10,724 bases of DNA from VMGX01 sp041658885 (lineage in GTDB: Bacteria > Patescibacteriota > Minisyncoccia > Phycocordibacterales > 21-14-all-36-13): the NCBI GenBank assembly GCA_041658885.1, contig JBAZZJ010000011.1, positions 1-10,724 on the forward strand, read 5' to 3'. How positions within the stretch are numbered: the stretch's first letter is position 1; each line of letters opens with the position of its first letter. Made by a program: the position numbers and the translations under genes. The notes below the pieces were generated by a model. The model saw nothing but the letters and a program-made list of their open reading frames with translations. It was not told the origin of the DNA and ran no database searches. Shown in pieces: positions 1 to 6,488 of this stretch.

Positions 1-219
1 TTTTTTTAGTTTTTATACTTTCTTTCAAAAATATAAAATTCTATCTGAATAATATTTCGACCGTTTGCAAACGATCCCTAATAAATAGGTATGATGTTAT
101 TATATACCAAGCTAATTTTAATACAAGCGGTTTTATATTTGACATTTTACGTATTTGTTTTATTAAAATTGATATAAAATCAACACATTCTGGCCTCGTG
201 TCATTTTTAGTCTTAATTT

Positions 220-261
220 TTGACATCAAAATAGGACATATTGTATAGATTTTGATATAAT
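220..261 (+). promoter_or_regulatory. Promoter of the restriction-modification operon
   Basis: A consensus -35 box TTGACA lies at 220-225. An 18-nt spacer leads to TATAGA at 244-249. A perfect TATAAT lies at 256-261, with exactly 6 nt before the ATG at 268. If TATAAT is the active -10 box, transcription would begin at or next to the A of the start codon and give a leaderless mRNA. If TATAGA is used with TTGACA, the leader would be about 12 nt. No Shine-Dalgarno sequence is visible before the ATG, which fits the leaderless reading. The same 6-nt spacing appears at 8916-8921 and 9000-9005. Which -10 box is used cannot be decided from sequence. Confidence 0.6.
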
Positions 262-267
262 ACATCT

Positions 268-1539
268 ATGAGTCAAACCATTACTACATTATTAAATAAA
301 ACAAAAATTGATCACTCATGGTCTTTTTCTGATAAGACACGAAAGGACACCACATATCTTACTCATGGATATCATCGGTACCCGGCAAAATTTATTCCGC
401 AAATAGTTTCTCGTTTGGCAGAAAAATATACAGAAGAGGGTGATTTTATCATCGACCCGTTCGGTGGTTGCGGAACAACGCTTGTTGAATCGAAAGTGAT
501 GGGTCGCCCATCAATTGCTGTTGATATTAACCCTGTTGCTGTTTTGATTACAAAAGCAAAAATTACGGCAATTGATCCAGTTAAAATTGAAAAGGAATTT
601 ACTGCTTTCCAAAAAAGATTGGAAACTTACAATGAAAAAACAAGAGTGAAAGCCCCCGAACATGAAAGGATTGATTACTGGTTCAAACCGGAAGAAAAAA
701 GAAAACTTGCTTTTATCTTTGCCGAGATTTCAAAAATAAAAGATCAAGATGTCCAAGATTTTTTCTTTTGTGGATTTTCAAACATTCTCAAAAATTGCTC
801 GATATGGCTACAAAAAAGCAATAAGCCGACAAGAGATTTTGAAAAGAAACCATCAGAACCAATCAAAACATTTTTGAAGCAGATAAAAATGATGTTACGA
901 GGCAACACGCGATTATTTGAATTGCTATCAGAAAAAGGTTATTTGAAAGTTCCAAGCAAAGTAATTTGCACGGACGCAAGGACAATTCCCTCGAAAGATA
1001 ATAGCGTTAGTTTGATTGTTACTTCGCCGCCTTATGTTACCTCTTACGAATACGCTGACCTACACCAACTCACTGCTTTATGGTTGGAGTACACTAAAGA
1101 TTTGAGTGATTTCCGAAAGCGATTTATTGGCACTTCATATCACAACAAAAAAGATTTGACGCTTAATAGTACGATTGCAGAAAATATAAGAAAAGAATTA
1201 TTGAAAAAAGACAAGAAAACTGCCGAGGAAGTTTCAACATACTTTAGCGAAATGAACCAAGTATTTATTGAAATGAAAAGAATGTTAAAAAAAGGAGGCA
1301 AAACTTGTATTGTTATCGGCAATACGAGCTTAAAAGGTGTTGAGATACTTAATGCTGAAGTATTTGTCGAACAATTGCAAAACTTGGGATTAAAGATTGC
1401 CGATATTATCAAAAGAGAAATACTCTCAAAAAATTTACCCTCTGTTAGAGATGAAAAAACCGGCAAGTTTGCAAGTATAACTGACAAGAATAAAGTCTCT
1501 GCTTATCCAACAGAATATATTTTAGTAATGGAAAAATAA
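268..1539 (+). CDS. DNA methyltransferase 1 (TSPPY type, probable N4-cytosine or N6-adenine)
   Basis: This 423-residue amino-methyltransferase transfers a methyl group from S-adenosylmethionine to an exocyclic amino group in DNA, as the protective arm of the restriction system. The SAM-binding motif I is DPFGGCGTT at residues 63-71, and a second acidic strand end (AVDIN, 84-88) follows. The catalytic motif IV is TSPPY at 252-256. Motif I lies well before motif IV, with about 180 residues between them that may hold the target-recognition region. The N-terminal HGYHRYPAKFIP segment is typical of a group of small restriction-associated methylases. SPPY-type motifs are common in N4-cytosine enzymes, but adenine methylation cannot be excluded. 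The gene opens a five-gene operon, 4 nt before the endonuclease gene. The ATG at 268 is chosen because the promoter abuts it. An exact target site cannot be read from sequence. Confidence 0.9.
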   Translation: MSQTITTLLNKTKIDHSWSFSDKTRKDTTYLTHGYHRYPAKFIPQIVSRLAEKYTEEGDFIIDPFGGCGTTLVESKVMGRPSIAVDINPVAVLITKAKITAIDPVKIEKEFTAFQKRLETYNEKTRVKAPEHERIDYWFKPEEKRKLAFIFAEISKIKDQDVQDFFFCGFSNILKNCSIWLQKSNKPTRDFEKKPSEPIKTFLKQIKMMLRGNTRLFELLSEKGYLKVPSKVICTDARTIPSKDNSVSLIVTSPPYVTSYEYADLHQLTALWLEYTKDLSDFRKRFIGTSYHNKKDLTLNSTIAENIRKELLKKDKKTAEEVSTYFSEMNQVFIEMKRMLKKGGKTCIVIGNTSLKGVEILNAEVFVEQLQNLGLKIADIIKREILSKNLPSVRDEKTGKFASITDKNKVSAYPTEYILVMEK

Positions 1540-1543
1540 AACT

Positions 1544-2212
1544 ATGACAATACAAGACCTCATCAAAATTTACGATACGAAAAAGAAAAAACATGGTGCG
1601 GAAGCATACAGGCATATTTCAAATGTTCTAAAAGAAGCAAAAGAACAACACAAAAAAGATTTTAAGGGAGATGACCACGAGCAATCGTGGCGAGCGTTCA
1701 AAGGTAAAAACTTAGAGAAATTGATTGAATACATCATCACGGACGAAGTTAATGCTTTGGGTTTGCAAGTGGTAAATGGAAATAGTCTTGAAAGAACAAA
1801 TGGATCAAATCTTTCAAAAGAATTGAGTTTGGTGAAAAGAAACTTAATTGTTGATTACGGTGAGTTTGGTTCACATTTGCCAGATGTTGATTTGATTATT
1901 TACCACCCAAAAACAAGCAAGGTTGTCGCTGTGTTGTCCAGTAAAGTTACCCTGCGAGAAAGAATCGCACAGACGGGTTATTGGAAAATAAAACTTGCTT
2001 CTGACGAGGCGACAAAACACATTAAAGTTTATTTTGTAACGCCGGATGAAGACGGAACGCTAACAGTTAGAAAGCCAGCGAAGAAAGGTAGGGCAATTGT
2101 TGAAGTTGATACTGATGGAAGTTATGTTTTAAGCGAGACGGACATTGAAGAAAGCAACAAAGTGAAAATGTTTGATAAATTTATTGATGATTTAAAAAAA
2201 TTATTGAAGTAA
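1544..2212 (+). CDS. Type II restriction endonuclease, PD-(D/E)xK fold, BsaWI/CCGG-like
   Basis: This 222-residue protein is the probable cutting partner of the preceding methyltransferase. The visible catalytic core is a helix with GKNLEKLIE (54-62), then LPDVD (112-116) supplying P113-D114, then LSSK (131-134) on the next strand. The third position of the usual D/E-x-K is therefore a serine (S132-S133-K134). A displaced acidic residue with S-x-K is known in the Cfr10I/NgoMIV branch of endonucleases. Four residues after the lysine comes R138-E139-R140. An R-(D/E)-R element in that place reads CC:GG in CCGG-family enzymes such as NgoMIV, PspGI and BsaWI. I therefore infer a CCGG-containing target, perhaps WCCGGW as for BsaWI. 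D154/E155 are candidates for the missing carboxylate. The family match is from memory of conserved patterns. The endonuclease call is firmer than the exact subfamily. Confidence 0.78.
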   Translation: MTIQDLIKIYDTKKKKHGAEAYRHISNVLKEAKEQHKKDFKGDDHEQSWRAFKGKNLEKLIEYIITDEVNALGLQVVNGNSLERTNGSNLSKELSLVKRNLIVDYGEFGSHLPDVDLIIYHPKTSKVVAVLSSKVTLRERIAQTGYWKIKLASDEATKHIKVYFVTPDEDGTLTVRKPAKKGRAIVEVDTDGSYVLSETDIEESNKVKMFDKFIDDLKKLLK

Positions 2213-2216
2213 TAAT

Positions 2217-3143
2217 ATGGTAAAAATTCATTTTTTGAATGTAGGATATGGAGATTGCACTATCGTGCATTTTCCTGAACGGACAAGAAAAGACGGAAAA
2301 ACAAAATCCGAGCGAATTATGATGATTGATTTATATCATCATGACGATCATGAGGAATACGAGCATATTATTGATTACTACAAGAAAAATTTTCAAAACA
2401 GCAACGGCAGTTTAAAACCGATTTTTCGTTTTGTTCTTACACACCCCCACCAAGATCATATTTGTGGCTTGAATAAATTATTTAATGATAACGATATTGA
2501 AATTTTGAATTTTTGGGATATTGAGCATGGTTTTGTACCCGAAGATTTTGAAGGACACCCAACACATGAGGATGATTGGAACACTTATCAGGATATAAGA
2601 GTAAAAAAAGAGGGTGGTCCAACTATAATTCGCACTAACAGGGACGACACGCCGCGACTCTATTGGAATGATGACGAGGATAGAATCACAATTTTATCAC
2701 CCTCACTTGAAATGTTAAAAAAGGCTCATTCTGACAAAGAAGACGGAACGAAAAGGAAACCCCACGAAATAGATGTTGATAGTATTTCTTATGCCTTGGC
2801 GTTAAAAATCAATGATCGCAAAATAATTTTTGCCGGTGACGGAAAAACAGATACATGGCAAGACATTTTTGATAATTGTAAAGAACATATAAAAAATTGC
2901 CATATTTTGAAAGCACCTCATCATGGCCACGAGTCGGCCTTTCATGAAGAAGCCATTAAACTGATGAACCCGAAATTTATTGTTTTTTCAAATAGCAAAG
3001 ATGAAGATGATAGCAACGGTGCCGAAAGTAAATATAAAAAGGTTTTACCTAATTCTTCAATTTATAAAACTTGCAATGAGGGATCAATAATTGCTCATTG
3101 CCCTTTTGATTCGCAAGAAGAAATACAATTTTTTCAATCATGA
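2217..3143 (+). CDS. Metallo-beta-lactamase-fold hydrolase, ComEC/Rec2-like
   Basis: This 308-residue soluble protein has the metal-site motifs of the metallo-beta-lactamase fold: FLNVGYGDC (6-14) at the start of the fold, the HxHxDH signature H76-P-H78-Q-D80-H81, G207-D208 in FAGDGK, and PHHG at 234-237. The FLNVGxGD opening and the terminal PHHG are typical of the hydrolase domain of the competence protein ComEC, but no competence transmembrane domain is present. No signal peptide is visible, so it should act in the cytoplasm. The substrate is unknown; a nuclease or phosphodiesterase is plausible from the ComEC relationship. The gene starts 4 nt after the endonuclease stop, and its TGA overlaps the ATG of the membrane-protein gene (ATGA). 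The two are thus probably translationally coupled and work as a pair. It is unusual inside a restriction-modification operon. Confidence 0.85.
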   Translation: MVKIHFLNVGYGDCTIVHFPERTRKDGKTKSERIMMIDLYHHDDHEEYEHIIDYYKKNFQNSNGSLKPIFRFVLTHPHQDHICGLNKLFNDNDIEILNFWDIEHGFVPEDFEGHPTHEDDWNTYQDIRVKKEGGPTIIRTNRDDTPRLYWNDDEDRITILSPSLEMLKKAHSDKEDGTKRKPHEIDVDSISYALALKINDRKIIFAGDGKTDTWQDIFDNCKEHIKNCHILKAPHHGHESAFHEEAIKLMNPKFIVFSNSKDEDDSNGAESKYKKVLPNSSIYKTCNEGSIIAHCPFDSQEEIQFFQS

Positions 3144-3796
3144 AAGAAACATTATCTAAATTAAGCATATACGATCACTTCGGTTATATTTTGGTGGGTC
3201 TATACCAGATATTGCTGGTTTATTTATTACTTTGTTTATTGAAAGTATTAAATTGGGGAGATATTTTAAAATTTATAAAAATTGAAAGTTCCGTGATAGT
3301 TTTGATTATTTCTTATTTTTTGGGGCATATTATTCAAGCCACCTCAAATTTATTTGAGGGATTATTATCTAAAAAGTTTTCAAAAGGTGAAGAGGATAAA
3401 AAAGAAAAAGGAAATGATCAATTTGATTATATTTATGAAAAGGCAAAAAAGTTTTTCAATTTACCGAATGAAATAAAACAAAAAAATGTTTTTCAATATT
3501 GTTATCTGTATGCCCTCTCAAACGATCTCGGCGGTCAGATTGCCTTATTTAATTCCTCTTATAGTTTTTATAGAGGATTATTTATTTCGTCCTCAATTAA
3601 CTTCATAATTCTTTTAATGCTCGGAGTGTCGTCATTTTTTATACCGCAAACGGCTTTTTTGAAAACAGATTTTTTGTTTTACCTTTTTATTATTTTAAAC
3701 ATTGCGATTATTTTTCTTTTTTACAATCGCAAGGAAAGATTTTTTAAGTATTTTGGTGAAAAAGTTTTGATAAATTTTGATATTATATCAAGGTAA
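3140..3796 (+). CDS. Four-helix membrane protein paired with the metallo-hydrolase
   Basis: I do not recognise a characterised family in this 218-residue protein. Hydrophobic stretches at about residues 15-36, 50-66, 147-167 and 176-195 predict four transmembrane helices in two hairpins. A charged segment of about 80 residues lies between them (lysine- and glutamate-rich around 78-92), followed by a basic tail (YNRKERFF, 195-202). Conserved-looking features are YDHFGYILVG before the first helix and YFLGH at the end of the second. The start overlaps the stop of the hydrolase gene by four bases (ATGA), so the two proteins are probably made in a fixed ratio. In this setting it may anchor or gate the hydrolase at the membrane, or act as a membrane-damaging effector. 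Both ideas are inference. No signal peptidase site is evident. Confidence 0.72.
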   Translation: MKETLSKLSIYDHFGYILVGLYQILLVYLLLCLLKVLNWGDILKFIKIESSVIVLIISYFLGHIIQATSNLFEGLLSKKFSKGEEDKKEKGNDQFDYIYEKAKKFFNLPNEIKQKNVFQYCYLYALSNDLGGQIALFNSSYSFYRGLFISSSINFIILLMLGVSSFFIPQTAFLKTDFLFYLFIILNIAIIFLFYNRKERFFKYFGEKVLINFDIISR

Positions 3797-3801
3797 AAAA
3801 T

Positions 3802-4476
3802 ATGGAAATTGAATCAACAACTTTGTGGGATTTTCCGAGGCAAAATTATGGAGAGAATCCTCATGGAAATAATAAATACAATGGGGTTACTCCTGCTTTA
3901 GTGATTTGGAATTTATTACAACGATATACAAAAGAAGGAGATTTGGTTGTTGACCCTATGTGTGGAAGTGGAACAACTATTGATGTTGCAAAAGAATTAA
4001 AGCGAAAAGTTATTGGATACGATTTGAATGTAACAAGACCAGAAATAATCAAAAACGATTCTCGTAAAATTCCGCTTGCGGATAATTTCGTTGATTTTGT
4101 TTTTATTGATTCGCCTTATTCTGACAATATAAATTACTCTGACGATGAGAGATGTATTGGCAAAATTTCTTGCGAGAAAAATAAGTTTTACGATGAATTA
4201 GAAAAAGTCGCAAGTGAAATGGCAAGAATTTTGAAGCCGGGCAAAGCGATGGGCTGGGTTATTGCTGACCAATGGATAAAAAAGAAATTTACACCCGTTG
4301 GTTTTTTAATGTGGCAAAGATTGGAAAAATATTTTGAAACAGTTGATATAATTTGTCTTACTCGTCATAATCAAACATCAAATACGGGAATTTGGCATGA
4401 TAGAGCAAGGCGGTATAATTTTTATCTCAGAGGATTCAAGTATTTATTCATAATGAAAAAGCCAAAGAACTTTTAG
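3802..4476 (+). CDS. Small DNA methyltransferase 2 (DSPY motif)
   Basis: This 224-residue amino-methyltransferase has SAM-binding motif I DPMCGSGTT at 51-59, an acidic strand end in IGYDLN (71-76), and catalytic motif IV DSPY at 103-106. DSPY is a variant of the (D/N/S)PP(Y/F) signature in which the first proline is serine. The opening segment LWDFPRQNYG and the closing RGFKYLFIMKK look like the natural ends of a compact N4/N6 methylase. It has little room for a separate target-recognition domain. It lies 5 nt after the membrane-protein gene and is the last complete gene of the operon. A second methylase could protect the other strand of an asymmetric site, modify another site, or serve the hydrolase/membrane pair. 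AAGG at 3790-3793 is a weak ribosome-binding candidate. Confidence 0.88.
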   Translation: MEIESTTLWDFPRQNYGENPHGNNKYNGVTPALVIWNLLQRYTKEGDLVVDPMCGSGTTIDVAKELKRKVIGYDLNVTRPEIIKNDSRKIPLADNFVDFVFIDSPYSDNINYSDDERCIGKISCEKNKFYDELEKVASEMARILKPGKAMGWVIADQWIKKKFTPVGFLMWQRLEKYFETVDIICLTRHNQTSNTGIWHDRARRYNFYLRGFKYLFIMKKPKNF

Positions 4477-4526
4477 AAGAAGCAAAAAATAAAGTTGAAG
4501 AATTAATAGAAAATAATCAAAACTAA
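4446..4526 (+). other. Coding-like tail in a shifted frame after methyltransferase 2
   Basis: Another reading frame overlaps the end of methyltransferase 2 and continues to a TAA at 4524-4526. It encodes a charged, helix-like stretch (for example NEKAKELLEEAKNKVEEL from 4452). The frame is open only from 4419 and contains no ATG. It looks like the 3' end of a lost gene, or like a C-terminal extension now out of frame with the methylase. The methylase itself appears to end naturally, so a simple sequencing frameshift is the less likely explanation. The stop overlaps the left arm of the following terminator. Confidence 0.3.
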
Positions 4527-4559
4527 AAATTCCCACATGTCAGACATGTGGAAATTTTA
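4524..4559. terminator. Bidirectional intrinsic terminator between the operon and rny
   Basis: CCACATGTC at 4533-4541 pairs with GACATGTGG at 4543-4551 around one central base, so the real loop must open a few pairs. One C/A mismatch then leads outward into A-rich sequence (from 4525) pairing with T-rich sequence (to 4558). Both strands show a stem followed by a U-tract. It lies between the convergent ends of the plus-strand operon and minus-strand rny and can stop transcription from both. Confidence 0.85.
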
Positions 4560-4571
4560 GATTGTATTTTC

Positions 4572-4600
4572 CTTTCTACTTACTACCTACTACTTTCTAC
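4572..4600 (-). repeat. Heptad repeat, copy A (four GTAGNAR units plus G)
   Basis: Read on the minus strand, these 29 bases are four consecutive 7-nt units, GTAGAAA, GTAGTAG, GTAGTAA and GTAGAAA, plus a final G. They lie 4 nt past the rny stop codon and before the terminator. Two other 29-nt blocks of the same design occur at 7091-7119 and 7164-7192. Because 7 is not a multiple of 3, the TAG in each unit puts stops in different frames. Confidence 0.8.
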
Positions 4601-4604
4601 TATA

Positions 4605-6131
4605 TTATCTAGCATATTCTATAACACGATTTTCACGTATTATCGTTACTCTTATCTCTCCAGGGTAGGTGAGCTCTTGTTCTATTTTCTTAGCGATATC
4701 ACGAGCCATCTCTTTTGCTTCTAGGTCTGAAACTTTTTCTGGCGTGACAAATATGCGTATTTCACGTCCGGCTGAGAGGGCATATGATTTTTCTACCCCT
4801 TCAAATGTCTTAGTTAAGGCCTCAAGTTCTTGCAAGCGTTTTAGATAATTTTCAACACTATCACGTCGAGCGCCTGGACGGCCTCCGGAAATCATATCGG
4901 CTGTTTGAACAATTACCGCTTCAAGAGATTCATGTGGGGTGTCATCGTGGTGGCTTTTCATTGCTGTAACAATGCGTGGGTCAGCTCCGAATTTCTGTAA
5001 AATACGAATACCTATATCTACATGTGTACCTTGGACTTCATGGTCTAGGGCTTTACCAATATCATGAACAAGAGCCCCAGCTTTAGCAACTTGGACATCC
5101 GCGTTAAGTTCTTCGGCAAGCATTCCGGCAATATGAGCCATCTCTATAGAATGTTGAAGAACATTTTGTCCGTAAGAACTTCTGAAATATAAACGACCGA
5201 CTATTGCACTAATACGTGGGTCAAGATTAAAAATACCACATTCATAAACTGCTTGGTCTCCTTTTTCTTTTATTATTTTATTTATATCTTCTTGAGCTTT
5301 AGCTACTATTTCTTCAATCTTGGCTGGTTGGATTCTTCCGTCTAGAATTAAGTTCTCCAGAGCAAGACGGGCAATCTGTCGGCGAACAGGGTCAAAAGAT
5401 GAAATCACAATAGCTCCTGGAGTTTCATCAATTATCAATTCAACACCAGAAGTTTTTTCAAAAGCTCTGATGTTTCTCCCTTCTTTACCGATTATTTTAC
5501 CTTTAATGTCATCATTTGGAATATTCACTGATGTTATCATCATTTCACTTGCCGTTGAAGAAGCAAGGCGATTTATACTAGCGGCAAGAATGTCTTTTGC
5601 ACGACGGTCAAGCTTTTCAGTATTTAAACTTTCCATCTTTTGCATTCTAACTAGCAAATCTTCTTCATATTTTCCTTCTATGTCTTTAAATAATATTTCT
5701 TTGGCATCATCATGAGAGAGTTGAGCTACTTTTTCAAGTTCCTTTTCTTTCTCGGACTCCATACCATCGACTCGTTCTTTGATTTTCTTAATTTCTTCAA
5801 CCTTTAATTTTATTTTCTCTACTTCTTTATCTATTTCAGTCTGCCTAGCGTCTAAAAGCTCATCTTTTTTTATAAGACGATTCTCTGTATGCTTCCATTC
5901 CTCTTCTTTGACCTTTGTTTCTTTATTAACTTCACCAAGAATTATCTCTCCCTTTTTTTTAGCTTCATCTAGAACCTTTTGGGCGTTTTCTTTTGCTCCT
6001 AACATTATCTGCTTGATTTCAAGCTCCATAGAGCCTTTTTTCCCAAGCGAAATAACTAGTCGTAAATAATACCCAACAACGACACCTATTACTAAGGCTG
6101 TAACTAATATGATTATTATTGTTATACTCAT
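4605..6131 (-). CDS. rny: Ribonuclease Y
   Basis: This 508-residue membrane-anchored endoribonuclease starts bulk mRNA decay by cutting within single-stranded RNA. Domain order is canonical: an N-terminal transmembrane helix (about 3-24), a long charged coiled coil (about 35-190), a KH RNA-binding domain with IIGKEGRNIR (213-222), then an HD phosphohydrolase domain. In the HD domain I see H327 in LQHS, the H356-D357 pair in VHDIGK, the H394-H395 pair in SHHDD, and D411-M-ISGGRPGARR. The C-terminal RVTIIRENRVIEYAR segment is typical of the family. Length is close to the usual 510-520. It is last in the tig-clpP-rny block, after a 357-bp gap, so it probably has its own promoter. A GC-rich hairpin sits directly against the start codon (6133-6147). 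Confidence 0.98.
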   Translation of the reverse strand: MSITIIIILVTALVIGVVVGYYLRLVISLGKKGSMELEIKQIMLGAKENAQKVLDEAKKKGEIILGEVNKETKVKEEEWKHTENRLIKKDELLDARQTEIDKEVEKIKLKVEEIKKIKERVDGMESEKEKELEKVAQLSHDDAKEILFKDIEGKYEEDLLVRMQKMESLNTEKLDRRAKDILAASINRLASSTASEMMITSVNIPNDDIKGKIIGKEGRNIRAFEKTSGVELIIDETPGAIVISSFDPVRRQIARLALENLILDGRIQPAKIEEIVAKAQEDINKIIKEKGDQAVYECGIFNLDPRISAIVGRLYFRSSYGQNVLQHSIEMAHIAGMLAEELNADVQVAKAGALVHDIGKALDHEVQGTHVDIGIRILQKFGADPRIVTAMKSHHDDTPHESLEAVIVQTADMISGGRPGARRDSVENYLKRLQELEALTKTFEGVEKSYALSAGREIRIFVTPEKVSDLEAKEMARDIAKKIEQELTYPGEIRVTIIRENRVIEYAR

Positions 6132-6132
6132 G

Positions 6133-6147
6133 GCGACTTTTTGTCGC
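6133..6147 (-). promoter_or_regulatory. Hairpin abutting the rny start codon
   Basis: GCGAC at 6133-6137 and GTCGC at 6143-6147 form a 5-bp GC-rich stem with a 5-nt loop. On the mRNA it ends one base before the rny ATG, inside the ribosome footprint. No Shine-Dalgarno motif is present. The hairpin could limit translation initiation. RNase Y and other RNases are often autoregulated through their own leaders, but that link here is inference. Confidence 0.5.
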
Positions 6148-6351
6148 TTTTACAACACAGGATTGAACCCTTAAAAATAAAGGGTTATGGTCGAACAAGT
6201 ATGATTAATTTAGAACGGAATTCAGGTTTAGACGTATGGTTCATAAATATGATAGATGTCGTACTGCATTAAAAAAGCGAACATTTCAATAAAACTTTTA
6301 AATTTCGATATCTCTATAATACTCTAAAAACAAAGTTTTGTCTAGGAGTTG
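6148..6351. other. Intergenic part upstream of rny, no gene seen
   Basis: No open frame looks coding here. A 7-bp hairpin with arms AACCCTT (6166-6172) and AAGGGTT (6180-6186) would lie in the rny leader or just upstream of it. Several AT-rich hexamers could be -10 boxes for rny on the minus strand, but none has a convincing -35 partner, so I do not place the promoter. The region does not fold as a tRNA. Confidence 0.4.
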
Positions 6352-6472
6352 CAAAAAAATCAAAAGATAGCTTCTCTCAGAGGACACGGATATTTTTTTA
6401 CTAAAAAATTCCTCGTGCTCGGCTCGACAGCTTCCCAAGTCCCTCTTCAAGAACTATCTTTCGACTTTTTTG
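6352..6472 (-). ncRNA. Probable structured RNA downstream of clpP
   Basis: Read on the minus strand, CAAAAAAGTCGAAAGATAG (6472-6454) pairs with the segment 6370-6352 over 19 positions with no mismatch if two G-U pairs are allowed. On the plus strand those two positions would be A-C mismatches, so the minus strand is the likely sense. Further pairing continues inward: TTCT with AGAA, then AGAGG with CCTCT. An apical hairpin runs from CACG (near 6417) to CGTG (near 6388), with an A6/T6 stem. A side stem CTTGG/CCGAG gives a branched rod. The 3' arm ends in a T-run. It begins 17 nt after the clpP stop, so it could be an independent small RNA, or the clpP 3' UTR with a giant terminator. I cannot match it to 6S, SRP, tmRNA or RNase P RNA. 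Confidence 0.5.
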
Positions 6473-6488
6473 TTAAAATACTTGTCTT

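Noticed and set aside
41..265. Minus-strand open frame of 74 codons before methylase 1
   Set aside because: It overlaps the operon promoter, has low-complexity AT-driven composition and no recognisable motif. It is most likely chance.
268..4476. Type I or type III restriction system
   Set aside because: No helicase/translocase subunit or specificity subunit is present; a small PD-(D/E)xK endonuclease fits type II.
5320..6069. Two plus-strand open frames inside rny
   Set aside because: They are antisense shadows of a certain gene; the hydrophobic, Ser/Phe-rich translation is typical of antisense to a charged coiled coil.
6133..6186. Possible tRNA from the two adjacent hairpins
   Set aside because: No cloverleaf, no T-arm consensus and no acceptor stem can be formed.
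6352..6472. 6S RNA, SRP RNA or tmRNA identity for the structured region
   Set aside because: The rod shape is suggestive of 6S, but length and central bubble do not fit well, and no conserved SRP or tmRNA sequence is present. Left as unidentified.
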